Positions 1 through 8,684 of a DNA stretch of 64,000 nucleotides are shown here, in pieces. Made by a program: the position numbers and the translations under genes. The notes beneath the pieces were generated by a model. It was not told the origin of the DNA. It ran no database searches and saw nothing but the letters and a program-made list of their open reading frames with translations. Each line of letters begins with the position of its first letter. Within the stretch, counting starts at the first letter, position 1. The stretch comes from Bartonella sp. AU16XJBT (lineage in GTDB: Bacteria > Pseudomonadota > Alphaproteobacteria > Rhizobiales > Rhizobiaceae), in assembly GCF_028618665.1 (NCBI RefSeq), contig NZ_JAQITF010000005.1, forward strand, positions 1-64,000. Reading direction: 5' to 3'.

Positions 1-564
1 TTATTATTTATAATAAGTTTAATTTTTATAATATTTTTTATGATTATATTTTATAAATTTAATTTATTTAATAGCGTATTAAATATATGAATTAAATTAT
101 AGTAATATTTTAATTTTTAAAATATATTAAAGATCGTCTTTTAAAAAATGTTTACTGATTGCAGTGAGACAGAGTCTTTAATATAAGCATTATCATCAAG
201 AGTTCTGTTTTTTATTTTTTAAGCTTTTTAATTGCTTCACGAGTGTATCGTCTTTAGATTATTATCTTTTATGTAAAGATTGTCATATTGTTATCGTTCC
301 ATAAAAAGTTCTCACAATTATGAGTTGCTTATGATCATTCCTTTGGGGTGAATTTCACTTTCAGTATAAAAAATAAAACTGTAGAAAATTTTTATGGTAT
401 GTAAATTCTGGTACAACATTTAATCACGTCTCACGTGTTAAGAAGCTGTTAACTGGGGGAATGGTTAGTTTATAGTTTTTGAAAAGTGATTGTTTGCTTA
501 TGTATCATGTTTATTGAAAAATAGGCAATTTTTATGAAATAAAGTGCCTTATCGCTCTTGATCA
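1..564. other. AT-rich intergenic stretch with no recognisable gene
   Basis: No open frame of useful length with a ribosome binding site is seen on either strand. The first 130 bases are almost pure A/T. No tRNA-like or terminator-like structure and no copy of the dispersed repeat found elsewhere in the window was recognised. The stretch lies downstream of the minus-strand DUF1499 gene; whatever lies to its left is outside the window. Confidence 0.6.
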
Positions 565-1350
565 TTATCCATCATCTTGTGAGAGAGGAAGGGAAGCAAT
601 TTCTGTATCAAGAGCGTCCATAAAATCGATAATAAAAGCAGCATTGGTCCCCAAATCTCTTGGCAAATAACGAGAAGCAGAACGCATATCAACAAAGGTG
701 GTATTGCCTTCATCAGTTAAACGAATGACAATGTCTGAAATAAAACCAAGGTACAAAGTTTTAGCTCTTGTTTCAATATAAATCTCATTGTCTTCGCCTT
801 TGAATTCTCGTTGTGCGACAATAGGCCAATCATAGGATTCTAAAACATTGAGAACGGATTCGCGAATACGGTTAGGTGAGCCATCATAACGGCGCCCCGA
901 CATTTCTGGCCATTGTGAGTTCTGTAATATTGCTTGTTCAGTTAAGGTACTTTTAAGTGGCAAAGCATCATTGGGACGTATTGTGCGAAAAAAAGCCGGT
1001 GGTCTTTGTGTATCGGTAGAAACATCATAAAGAGCAGGTAAGGTAAACCAAAGTCCAAAAAAGAGCATCAATGGTGTCGCAGTTATGAGTGAATAAACGA
1101 TCCCCTTTAAAGCTTTCATTCCCCCTAGGGCTCCATAGACCCACAAACTATGAAGTGCTTTAATCGCGAGAAAAAGAGAAATAATCACACAGCAAGTAGA
1201 GATTCCTATCAAAATTATAAAGTCGCTTACGTTAAGCACGGAAAAACGTTGTAAGATGATCGAAAATAATAAAATAAAAAACGCTAATCCACCAAAGCGA
1301 GGGGACCATACCGCTGCTCTTGAAATTAATCGAACATATTTCTTCTTCAT
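565..1350 (-). CDS. DUF1499 family membrane protein
   Basis: This is a 261-residue protein of the DUF1499 family, whose biochemical function is not established. Three hydrophobic helices lie at about residues 19-34, 41-63 and 83-107. They are followed by a soluble domain carrying the family signatures RPPAF (about 116) and, near the C-terminus, MRSASRYLPRDLGTNA. The ATG start is supported by an AGGGG ribosome binding site about 10 bases upstream. The gene stands alone on the minus strand, separated from the next minus-strand gene by about 1 kb holding a dispersed repeat copy, so it probably has its own promoter. The family assignment is by recognised motifs. A role at the inner membrane is inferred from the helices. 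Confidence 0.8.
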   Translation of the reverse strand: MKKKYVRLISRAAVWSPRFGGLAFFILLFSIILQRFSVLNVSDFIILIGISTCCVIISLFLAIKALHSLWVYGALGGMKALKGIVYSLITATPLMLFFGLWFTLPALYDVSTDTQRPPAFFRTIRPNDALPLKSTLTEQAILQNSQWPEMSGRRYDGSPNRIRESVLNVLESYDWPIVAQREFKGEDNEIYIETRAKTLYLGFISDIVIRLTDEGNTTFVDMRSASRYLPRDLGTNAAFIIDFMDALDTEIASLPLSQDDG

Positions 1351-1589
1351 GAAGTTTTTCCCCTCAGCTGTAAATTATAAGCAAAGTTTTTTCAAATTAT
1401 CTATCTTACAAAAAGCTTTTGCTTATAAGACAAAAGTAAAGCACTTATTTTTGAGGTCAAGGATGCGAGATGTCTCATCAATTTCTAGCGATTATTTTAG
1501 CGCTTCATTGAAGGTAATAAGTATTTCTTCAGCACTTTATGATGTCATTGATCGAACTTTATAAGAATGTTCGTAAATACGTAAAAATA

Positions 1590-2080
1590 AGATCAACGAA
1601 CAAGTTTTTCCGTTTTTATCAGCATATAGAACTTTCCTCTTTTTCCTCTCATTGCGGAAAATTTTTTCTGTAAGATAAGCCTATCGAATAATGGAACACT
1701 ATTAGGGTACAAATTCACGGCACTTGTTTTTAAGAGACATCTCTCAACGCTTGTCACACTCATTGCGCGACAGTGTCTATGAAGGGTAATAACGATAAAG
1801 CGATTAAGCATCCCCACTTTTACGTTTATGAAGAAGAAAACCAGCATTATCATTCTATTTGTTCGCTCCAATGTTGCGATAACTTTTGAGCAGACCGTTT
1901 ATAAGAGACATTTTTAGTTTTTTCTCGTACAGTTTTTATTTACACGCCAATCTCGCTTTTGACGTGCAAAAGACATGGTTTTGATTGATTCAATATGGGT
2001 TAAGTTTGGAATGAGAGAATCCTGCGATATTCGGAGCACTCATTCAACAGTTAAAGAAATAAATTATCATTATAAATAAA
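1590..2080 (-). repeat. Dispersed intergenic repeat, copy 1 (long, minus orientation)
   Basis: Read on the minus strand from about 2080, this shows the head (TTATAATGATAATTTATTT), a block near GAATGAG, then TCTCATTCC and TTGAATCAATCAAAACCATG around 1975-2010, and TTTTGCACGTCAAAAG at 1957-1972. A start-like block ATGTCTCTTATAAACGG follows near 1900-1920. The tail (CTTCATAAACGTAAAAG, TTCATAGACACTGTCGCGC) aligns with the tails of copies 2, 5 and 9. A 92-codon frame in the tail is not preserved in the other copies and is not called as a gene. The rest of the 1351-2365 gap holds nothing else I recognise. Confidence 0.75.
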
Positions 2081-2365
2081 AGTATTTTGCAAGTATAATA
2101 TGAATATGTAAAACAGAGATTTTATCTTATATTACTAATTAATAGGCTACTTTTTCTTTATACATGTGGTTTGTATTTTAATAGAGGATTATGTGAGAGG
2201 ATTAAAAATATTTTTCTATCTCAATAAAAAATTTAAGCATCTAAAATCAGACAAACCGGAATTCGAGTATTCGCTGAATAGAGGAAAAAGATAACTGTTT
2301 TGATAGATCTTGTTTCGTTTTTATTAAAAAGAAGGTCGTTGTACAAATGAGAAGTGAGAATATTT

Positions 2366-2905
2366 TTATTCATAAAATATGCGGCAGGTCGCTGATGAAA
2401 GAAAAGCTTCACTTTCTTTTTTTGCAAGGGAAGAAGGGGAAAAAATACGTAAAATAACAAAACCTTCATTCAAATTTTTAGCAATCAAAACTGAATTGGC
2501 ATTTTTTTGAGGCTTTGACTTTTTGAGTTCTATGATTTGTATTGGTTTTCCAATGATAAGATCGAGTGTAGCATCAGGGGCTGTTCGGTCATTAAGGCTA
2601 TAGAAAATAATTCCATTGTGTGTATAGGCTGCCAGTGACCAAAATTGTCGTGTTTTTAAAGCTTTTAAATGAACAGGTCCATTTTCAAGATTAAATCTGC
2701 AGACTTTAAGAAGAAAGAGTGGATCAGCAGATTGTTGAATAGGATTATCGGGAGGTAAATCAACAAATTGATAAGGGGCTCCAGATTTTTTAAGGCTTGT
2801 CCATATATTATTTTGTGCCCAAGTGGGGATCATAAAGAGAACGCAAATATGAACAATAATAGCGCCAATGATTGCAAGAAGTGCGGTATGAATAAATCTA
2901 ATCAC
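2366..2905 (-). CDS. DUF1254-type small membrane-anchored protein
   Basis: This 179-residue protein has one N-terminal transmembrane helix (about residues 8-30) followed by a roughly 145-residue domain facing the periplasm. Its length, and its pairing with a DUF1214 protein, match the short DUF1254 proteins of rhizobia. Visible family-like elements include the stretch around QFWSLAAYTHNG and the C-terminal ATCRI with a cysteine. It is the last gene of a three-gene minus-strand operon and its start overlaps the end of the DUF1214 gene by 8 bases, so translational coupling is likely. The biochemical function is unknown. The placement after a bifunctional penicillin-binding protein suggests an envelope role, which is inference only. 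Confidence 0.7.
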   Translation of the reverse strand: MIRFIHTALLAIIGAIIVHICVLFMIPTWAQNNIWTSLKKSGAPYQFVDLPPDNPIQQSADPLFLLKVCRFNLENGPVHLKALKTRQFWSLAAYTHNGIIFYSLNDRTAPDATLDLIIGKPIQIIELKKSKPQKNANSVLIAKNLNEGFVILRIFSPSSLAKKESEAFLSSATCRIFYE

Positions 2906-3515
2906 AATTTATTTGTCCTGATGGGATTTGTTCTATAGAGGGCATTGTAAGCTTTTGTAATGCCGTTGCTGAGATGATTGAGGTATCGTATAGGGTGAGA
3001 ATAAGCCCGAATTCTTTTTGGCTCACTGTTGCAAGCCAATTTCCGGCTTGCGGTGTGGATGAAATATTGATGCGCAAGGAGCCATCATGTTCATAAGTAA
3101 TAGCATTTGTGTGGAGTTCAAAAGGTATATCTTCCGATGAAGTATAGGGTTTAAGGGATTTATCTGCGGTATAAAGGGTAAAAAGACGGGTTTCAGGGAT
3201 GCTGCCTTTGAGCAAATAATGACAGAGAGGGTGGAGTGGACGCCCTTGGTTATCTTGCCAAATCTGGAACCTAATACCTTCAGTGCGTCCAAGTGAAACG
3301 ATGCCTTGTTTGGCAGTGCGGGCACGGGTATAAGGATCCATATTGGTGGTTCCTACTTGTGGGTAAGCACTCCATTTTCCAATTGTAAAGCGTCCAAAAT
3401 GAGGAAAGGAATTGAGCACATAATCGACACTCAATGTTCCCCATAAAACCGAAAAAGCGAAGATAAAAAAGAAAATGGTAATATTAAAAAGCATCCGTGA
3501 ATATCTTGAATTCAA
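2898..3515 (-). CDS. DUF1214 domain membrane-anchored protein
   Basis: This 205-residue protein has an N-terminal signal anchor (about residues 9-28) and a DUF1214 domain. The motifs WSAYPQVGTTNMDPYTRARTA, LGRTEGIRF and the C-terminal PQAGNWLATV are typical of rhizobial DUF1214 proteins. Its ATG overlaps the stop codon of the upstream penicillin-binding protein by 4 bases (ATGA arrangement), and its own end overlaps the DUF1254 gene by 8 bases. The three genes are therefore almost certainly cotranscribed and coupled. No catalytic residues can be assigned. The family is recognisable, but its molecular role is not established. Confidence 0.75.
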   Translation of the reverse strand: MNSRYSRMLFNITIFFFIFAFSVLWGTLSVDYVLNSFPHFGRFTIGKWSAYPQVGTTNMDPYTRARTAKQGIVSLGRTEGIRFQIWQDNQGRPLHPLCHYLLKGSIPETRLFTLYTADKSLKPYTSSEDIPFELHTNAITYEHDGSLRINISSTPQAGNWLATVSQKEFGLILTLYDTSIISATALQKLTMPSIEQIPSGQINCD

Positions 3516-5662
3516 AATGTTGAATCTCCCGTTGTTTTCATTTTAAAAAAAATTGCAGATTGTTTTTTTAGATCTTTGTTAATCAATCGCACGATATGCA
3601 ATGTTTCAGGAGAAAGTGTAGAGGGTATTGGGGGGGAAAATTCAGAATTAGCATGGGAGGAAAGTGTTGGTGGCTGATAAGGAAGGAGGGAATCTTTTAC
3701 ACCGTAGAGCTGTTTGAGCATGATATTTTGGTGTGCTGCGAGCATGATGCGATGCCATATCATGGCAGGAACACCACCCCCAAAAGCACGATTCATTGGT
3801 GAAAAGTTATCATTTCCCATCCATACCGCTCCAGTATAATTGCCCGTAAAGCCAACAAACCAAGCATCACGATAGGATTGTGATGTTCCAGTTTTTCCAG
3901 CAACAAGAGTCATGGGTAGAGCAGCACGCTTACCGGATCCTCGTGTTGTGACACCCACCATCATTTGGTTCATATAAGCTGCTGATTGTTCACTGAGTAC
4001 TCGATGGAGCTTATTACCGTTATGCTCGAAATCCCACACTACATGACCATCGATTGTTCTGATTTGTGTGAACCCATGACGATTACCAGCGATCCCGCCA
4101 TTCGCAAAGACATTAAAGCCAGTTGCTTGATCCATGGGGGTCATGTTGGAAGTTCCAAGGACCATCGTTTTATGTGATAAAATATGTGCGTTAATTTCCA
4201 TACTCTTGATGAGGTCTATGATGGGTTTTGTATCGCGGTTAAGATATTGATAGGTGAGATAAACAGGGACTGTATTAATGGAAAAGGCTAAAGCCGTTGC
4301 TAAATCAATTTTTCCCAGATAACGACCAGAATTATTTTTTGGTGTCCAACCGCCCCAATTGATGGGGGCATCTAAAACAATTGTTGAAGGTGAAAGACCG
4401 TGTTCCAGGGCGGTTGCGTAAACATAAGGTTTGAATGAAGAACCAGTTTGTCGTCCACCTTGGGTCGCTCTGTTAAATTGGCTTTTTTTATAGTCCAGTC
4501 CTCCAACAATTGCACATACGGCGCCATTATTATCGAGTACAACGGTGGCGGCTTGTGTTACGCGATATTGTTGACCATATTGATGTAAATGATATGCAAT
4601 TGATTCTTCTGCTATTTTTTGAAGTGCTGGATCAATGGTTGTTTGAATGACTAAACTATGGCTTGGAAGTTGATCACGCATTTTTTTGACTTCTTCGAAT
4701 GCCCAATCAAGAAAATAATCAGGCTGATTATTGTCTATTTGGGGAAGTGCCCTAGCAGGGTGGCGATGTGCGTTGATAATCTGGCTCTTTGTCATAAAGC
4801 CGCTGTTAACAAGATTAGAAAGGACGACATTGGCACGTGTTTGAGCCGCAAAAAGATGGCTATGAGGGGCGTATTTTGTTGGAGCTTTAAAGAGCCCTGC
4901 GAGCATAGCCGATTCACTCAAAGATACATGACGTATATTTTTTCCAAAATAAAATTTTGCCGCGGCTGCAATACCAAAATTATTTCCTCCCATATAGGCA
5001 CGATCAAGATAAAGTTGCAAAATCTGTTTTTTGCTAAAGTTTGCCTCTAACCAAAGAGCAAGATAAGCTTCTTTGATTTTACGTGTTATGGTTCTCTCGT
5101 TTGTTAAGAATAAATTTTTAGCCAATTGTTGTGTGAGAGTTGAACCACCTTGCACCACACCTTTAGCTTGCATATTTTGTGAAAGTGCCCGTGTAAGCCC
5201 CTGAAAATCAATACCCCAATGATCGAAAAAACGACGGTCTTCTGTAGCGAGAACCGCTTTAATAACGGTGTCAGGCATTTCTTCAACGGGGACAGAAATC
5301 GCCGGCAGTGCACCACGGTGACCAATGGAATTTCCATAGCGATCTAGAAAAAGAATGGAAAAATTTTTAGGAGAAGCCCAATCTGTTTTGGTTAGTTCAA
5401 AAACAGAAATGCCCAAAATGGTAAAAAGAGTAAAGCCCATCAACCCTAATGTTAGTATTTCATCGAGAACTTCAACGATAAAGCGTTTCCATCCTTGAAG
5501 ATGAAAATTTTGTGAGATGATTTTTGCCTTTTTCCAGAAAAAACTGTTAGCAGAACGAATGCGATAAAGCGCTGTATCTAATCGTGCATCTAATTCGATG
5601 AGAGCAGGGCTGTGAAATGGCTTATGCTGTTGTCCTTTCTTTTTTTTAAAAAAATTAAACAT
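3512..5662 (-). CDS. Class A penicillin-binding protein (transglycosylase/transpeptidase)
   Basis: This bifunctional peptidoglycan synthase polymerises lipid II into glycan strands and cross-links the peptides in the periplasm. It has 716 residues: a basic cytoplasmic tail, one transmembrane helix (about 68-90), a GT51 transglycosylase domain and a transpeptidase domain. The GT51 domain has the catalytic Glu141 in ATEDRRFF and QGGSTLTQQLAKN at 171-183. The transpeptidase has SSFK at 408-411, SIN at 461-463 and KTGT at 590-593. All catalytic motifs are intact. It is the first gene of a coupled operon with DUF1214 and DUF1254 genes, sharing a 4-base overlap with the former. It belongs to the PBP1a/1c-like group; the exact paralogue name cannot be fixed from sequence reading. 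Confidence 0.92.
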   Translation of the reverse strand: MFNFFKKKKGQQHKPFHSPALIELDARLDTALYRIRSANSFFWKKAKIISQNFHLQGWKRFIVEVLDEILTLGLMGFTLFTILGISVFELTKTDWASPKNFSILFLDRYGNSIGHRGALPAISVPVEEMPDTVIKAVLATEDRRFFDHWGIDFQGLTRALSQNMQAKGVVQGGSTLTQQLAKNLFLTNERTITRKIKEAYLALWLEANFSKKQILQLYLDRAYMGGNNFGIAAAAKFYFGKNIRHVSLSESAMLAGLFKAPTKYAPHSHLFAAQTRANVVLSNLVNSGFMTKSQIINAHRHPARALPQIDNNQPDYFLDWAFEEVKKMRDQLPSHSLVIQTTIDPALQKIAEESIAYHLHQYGQQYRVTQAATVVLDNNGAVCAIVGGLDYKKSQFNRATQGGRQTGSSFKPYVYATALEHGLSPSTIVLDAPINWGGWTPKNNSGRYLGKIDLATALAFSINTVPVYLTYQYLNRDTKPIIDLIKSMEINAHILSHKTMVLGTSNMTPMDQATGFNVFANGGIAGNRHGFTQIRTIDGHVVWDFEHNGNKLHRVLSEQSAAYMNQMMVGVTTRGSGKRAALPMTLVAGKTGTSQSYRDAWFVGFTGNYTGAVWMGNDNFSPMNRAFGGGVPAMIWHRIMLAAHQNIMLKQLYGVKDSLLPYQPPTLSSHANSEFSPPIPSTLSPETLHIVRLINKDLKKQSAIFFKMKTTGDSTF

Positions 5663-5875
5663 TTAAAAAGAGCCTATGGCAAAGCAATACAACCAAACAA
5701 ATCTATAAAAATTATATGGAGTAGAAGTATTTTTTTTCTATAGAGCTACAGAGAAAGAGTTTATTTGAAAATTATTCATTTCCCGTAAAACAGTGTATTA
5801 AGCTTGTATTATTTTATCCAATAAACTTTATGCTCATTATTAAAAATATTTTATTTTGAATTTTTAAAAATTTGG

Positions 5876-5932
5876 ATTAATATTAGTATGTTATTCTGTA
5901 AATTTAATTAATATTAGTATGTTGTTCTGTAA
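5876..5932. repeat. Tandem 26-base direct repeat upstream of feuN
   Basis: Two near-identical 26-base units (ATTAATATTAGTATGTT-RT-TCTGTAA, one mismatch) start 31 bases apart, i.e. about three helical turns, at 5876 and 5907. They lie about 125-180 bases upstream of the feuN start and about 215-270 bases from the divergent PBP start. Spacing near an integral number of turns fits paired binding sites for a regulator, but no protein can be named. Confidence 0.5.
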
Positions 5933-6018
5933 GACGGAGGATAAATTATTTTTCATTTGTCGCTTTTAAATTGACTTGTGATTTTTAAATTGCCCACCAA
6001 AAAACATTATTTCTTTTA

Positions 6019-6036
6019 TCTTATCAGAAGATAAGA
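6019..6036 (+). promoter_or_regulatory. Short inverted repeat in the feuN leader
   Basis: The arms TCTTATC and GATAAGA flank AGAA, giving a perfect 7-base-pair stem that ends 21 bases before the feuN ATG. It could be a leader hairpin or an operator. A purine-rich AAGAGAGG follows it and may be the ribosome binding site. Confidence 0.35.
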
Positions 6037-6057
6037 AGAGAGGTTATTGAAATATCT

Positions 6058-6294
6058 ATGATGAAAAAAGTTTTTTTGTTCGTGTTAATAACTGCTTTTT
6101 TAGGAGCCGATTCTGTTATGGCTGCCGGTTGCGTTGAGGCGGGTAAGAAGGTTGCAACTCAAGAGAAAGGAGTTCTCGTTCGTTCAGAACTGGTTGTTCA
6201 TGATGGAAAGAATATGTGTGCAATTGTGCTTGTTGTACCAGCCCGTAATGGTGAGAAATTGCGCCGTGTTGAGTTTTTCGTTCCTACTGATTAA
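6058..6294 (+). CDS. feuN: FeuN-like small periplasmic regulator
   Basis: This 78-residue secreted protein has a Sec signal peptide (basic MMKK, hydrophobic core, probable cleavage after MAA at about 23). The mature part of about 55 residues has two cysteines (25 and 53) that could form a disulfide, and a conserved-looking C-terminus (VVPARNGEKLRRVEFFVP). It lies directly upstream of an OmpR-type regulator and a PhoQ-like kinase. In Sinorhizobium meliloti the same position is held by FeuN, a small periplasmic protein that holds down FeuP/FeuQ signalling. Identity is inferred from size, export signal and position rather than alignment. The start could be the ATG at 6058 or the next codon at 6061. 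Confidence 0.6.
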   Translation: MMKKVFLFVLITAFLGADSVMAAGCVEAGKKVATQEKGVLVRSELVVHDGKNMCAIVLVVPARNGEKLRRVEFFVPTD

Positions 6295-6315
6295 TCTTTG
6301 ACAGATGGTGTTGTG

Positions 6316-6984
6316 ATGCGTATTTTAATCGTTGAAGATGATCGGAATCTTCACCATCAATTAGCAGAAGCTGTAAGACATGCAGGATATGTTTCCGATA
6401 GTGCTTTTGATGGTGAGGAGGCTTATTTTTTAGGCAGCACAGAGTCTTATGACGCGGTGATACTTGATATAGGTTTACCGCAGACTGATGGTATTCGTGT
6501 TGTTGAAAAATGGCGTCAAGAAGGGCGCACCATGCCTGTTTTAATGTTAACGGCACGAGATCGCTGGTCTGATAAGGTACACGGTATTGATGCAGGGGCT
6601 GACGATTATGTTGTGAAGCCATTTCATTTGGAGGAAGTGATAGCGCGCTTGCGGGCGCTAATTCGTCGTACGACAGGACATGCGACAAGTACCTTATGTT
6701 ACGGAAATGTTTTGTTGGATACGAAGACATCTCGTGTTTTTTTGGATGGTCAATTGATTAAACTAACATCTTATGAATTCAGACTTCTCTCATATCTCAT
6801 GCATCATTGTGACAGGGTCATTTCAAGAACGGAGCTTACTGAGCATCTTTATGATCAGGATTTTGATAAGGACTCGAATACGGTGGAAGTTTTTGTAGGG
6901 CGGTTACGCAAGAAGCTTGGCGTGGATTTGATTGAGACTATTCGAGGAATGGGGTATCGCGTGAGAGCGGGAGGTGATGAATGA
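6316..6984 (+). CDS. feuP: OmpR-family response regulator FeuP
   Basis: This two-component response regulator has an N-terminal receiver domain: acidic pocket Asp8/Asp9, phospho-acceptor Asp51 in AVILDIGLP, Thr near 79 and Lys101 in VVKPF. A C-terminal winged-helix DNA-binding domain ends in VEVFVGRLRKKLG and IRGMGYRV. The ATG at 6316 (MRILIVEDD) gives the family-standard N-terminus; a TTG at 6298 would add six residues without a clear ribosome site. It overlaps the kinase gene by 4 bases (ATGA). In rhizobia FeuP/FeuQ controls osmoadaptation and cyclic glucan export genes. Whether those targets exist here is unknown. Confidence 0.85.
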   Translation: MRILIVEDDRNLHHQLAEAVRHAGYVSDSAFDGEEAYFLGSTESYDAVILDIGLPQTDGIRVVEKWRQEGRTMPVLMLTARDRWSDKVHGIDAGADDYVVKPFHLEEVIARLRALIRRTTGHATSTLCYGNVLLDTKTSRVFLDGQLIKLTSYEFRLLSYLMHHCDRVISRTELTEHLYDQDFDKDSNTVEVFVGRLRKKLGVDLIETIRGMGYRVRAGGDE

Positions 6985-8399
6985 ATGTTTTCAAAGAGGA
7001 TCATTGGTTTCAGAGGCTCTTTTTTGTAATTACGCGATCTCTCAGTTTACGTGTTATGATCTTATCAACACTATGGGTTGTTATTTCTCTTTTATCGATT
7101 TCTACAGTGAGTATTTTATTTTATAAGCGTTCAACTGAAGAGAGCCTAGAGCGTATTCTTTCTGCTCAACTCTACAGTTTGATTGCAACAGTGACGGTAG
7201 CACCAGAAGGCACTTTGAGAGAAGGGGCTGGGATTGATGATATTCGTTATGCTGATCCAACAACGGGATGGTATTGGGAAGTTATTGCCATATCTCATAA
7301 TTTAAAAGGAAGATTGACCTCCCCCTCATTGGGATCAGGAGAGATATTTACACCCAGCGATGTCGATATACCTTTTGACAATAAATTCTTTCGCTCTTAT
7401 CGGATAAAGGGAAACAATGGTCAAAAGCTACAAGTGATTGAGAGTGATGTTGTTCTTGATAATAAAAATCATATTGCACGTTTTCGGCTTGTTGGGAATA
7501 TTGATGAAGCGCATGCTCAAGTAAAGGGATTTAAGCGAACTTTGCAAATTTTTCTTTGGAGTTTGGGTATCGGGAGTGTTCTTATTAATATGGCTATTAT
7601 TTTCTTTAGTTTTCAACCATTTAAGCTTATTCGACGCGCATTGAATGATATTCGAAAAGGAAGAGTTCACTATGTGAATACCGATCTAGTCAGCGAAGTC
7701 ATGCCGCTTGCCCAAGAGATGAATGCTCTCATTAAGAATAATCAGCGTATTATTGAGCGATTTCGCACGCAGGTTGGTAATCTCGCGCATTCATTGAAGA
7801 CACCTCTGTCCGTGATTATGAATGAGACAGATAAGATGCGCGGAGAAAAGGCTTGTTTGTTGAGAGAGCAAACGCAAATAATGCAAGCTCAAATCAATCA
7901 TTATCTTCAGCGGGCGCGGATTGCAGCACAATGCGATAGTGTTGTCTATCATACATCTGTCCGCAGTATGGTTGATCGTTTAGTGCGGGTTATGAAAAAG
8001 CTTAATCCTGAAAAACAAATTGAATTTATTATGGATGTTGATGATATTGTTTTTTCTGGAGAGAAGGAAGATTTAGAAGAAATTATAGGGAATTTGATTG
8101 AGAATGCTACTCAGTGGTCTCGTGTAAAGGTGTTGATCTCTTGTTGTTTAGAAGCAAACGTTGAAGAAGAAAAATACTTTAGTATCCTTGTCGAAGATGA
8201 TGGTCCTGGTTTAACAGAAGATAAAATTGATGAAGCGTTAAAAAGAGGGTGGCGGTTTGATGAAAGTAAGCCGGGGACAGGTTTAGGGTTAGCAATTGTT
8301 TCAGATATGGTGAATGAATATGGTGGCAATCTCTTTTTATCGCGTTCTGTCTTGGGGGGGCTGTGTACAAAAGTCTTATTACCCAAAATGGGAGAATAA
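6981..8399 (+). CDS. feuQ: Sensor histidine kinase FeuQ
   Basis: This membrane-bound sensor kinase is the partner of the preceding regulator. It has 472 residues: transmembrane helices at about 24-47 and 188-211 bracket a periplasmic sensor of about 140 residues. A HAMP-like linker follows, then a HisKA H-box with His270 in VGNLAHSLKTPLSV, an N-box (NLIENA), a G1 box (EDDGPGL) and a G2 box (GTGLGLAIV). The H-box wording with VGNLAHSLKTPL is of the PhoQ/FeuQ type. The start overlaps the end of feuP by 4 bases, so the two are translationally coupled. The stimulus cannot be read from the sequence. Confidence 0.87.
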   Translation: MNVFKEDHWFQRLFFVITRSLSLRVMILSTLWVVISLLSISTVSILFYKRSTEESLERILSAQLYSLIATVTVAPEGTLREGAGIDDIRYADPTTGWYWEVIAISHNLKGRLTSPSLGSGEIFTPSDVDIPFDNKFFRSYRIKGNNGQKLQVIESDVVLDNKNHIARFRLVGNIDEAHAQVKGFKRTLQIFLWSLGIGSVLINMAIIFFSFQPFKLIRRALNDIRKGRVHYVNTDLVSEVMPLAQEMNALIKNNQRIIERFRTQVGNLAHSLKTPLSVIMNETDKMRGEKACLLREQTQIMQAQINHYLQRARIAAQCDSVVYHTSVRSMVDRLVRVMKKLNPEKQIEFIMDVDDIVFSGEKEDLEEIIGNLIENATQWSRVKVLISCCLEANVEEEKYFSILVEDDGPGLTEDKIDEALKRGWRFDESKPGTGLGLAIVSDMVNEYGGNLFLSRSVLGGLCTKVLLPKMGE

Positions 8400-8684
8400 C
8401 ATATTTTCTCCTTAAGCAGGAAATGTCTATAAACTTTGTAAAGAAATCTTTAGAAAATACAAAAAAGTAGGGAGGCTTTTCAGAAGATCCGTATTTATAA
8501 TCAAAATAGAAAATAAAATCTTGTTTTTGTTTTCTTGGTAGAGGTGAGCCATATAAGAGAAATGAACAATAGATTTTACGATATTCTTCATAAAAAGATA
8601 AATTTTTATCCTTTCACATCACTCTTCTCATGAAGAGAGCAAAAGATAAGCGCGTTATCTTCGTTCGTATTGGAAAAAAACGAT

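Larger units (their letters stand above)
5663..6057. other. Intergenic region between the divergent PBP operon and feuN
   Basis: This 395-base AT-rich spacer must carry the promoters of both divergent transcription units. It contains a 26-base direct repeat (5876-5901 and 5907-5932) and a short hairpin at 6019-6036 just ahead of the feuN-like gene, listed separately. No gene was seen in it. Confidence 0.6.

Noticed and set aside
1256-1564. A 102-codon plus-strand frame
   Set aside because: It lies mostly antisense to the start of the DUF1499 gene, has no ribosome site and no family features.
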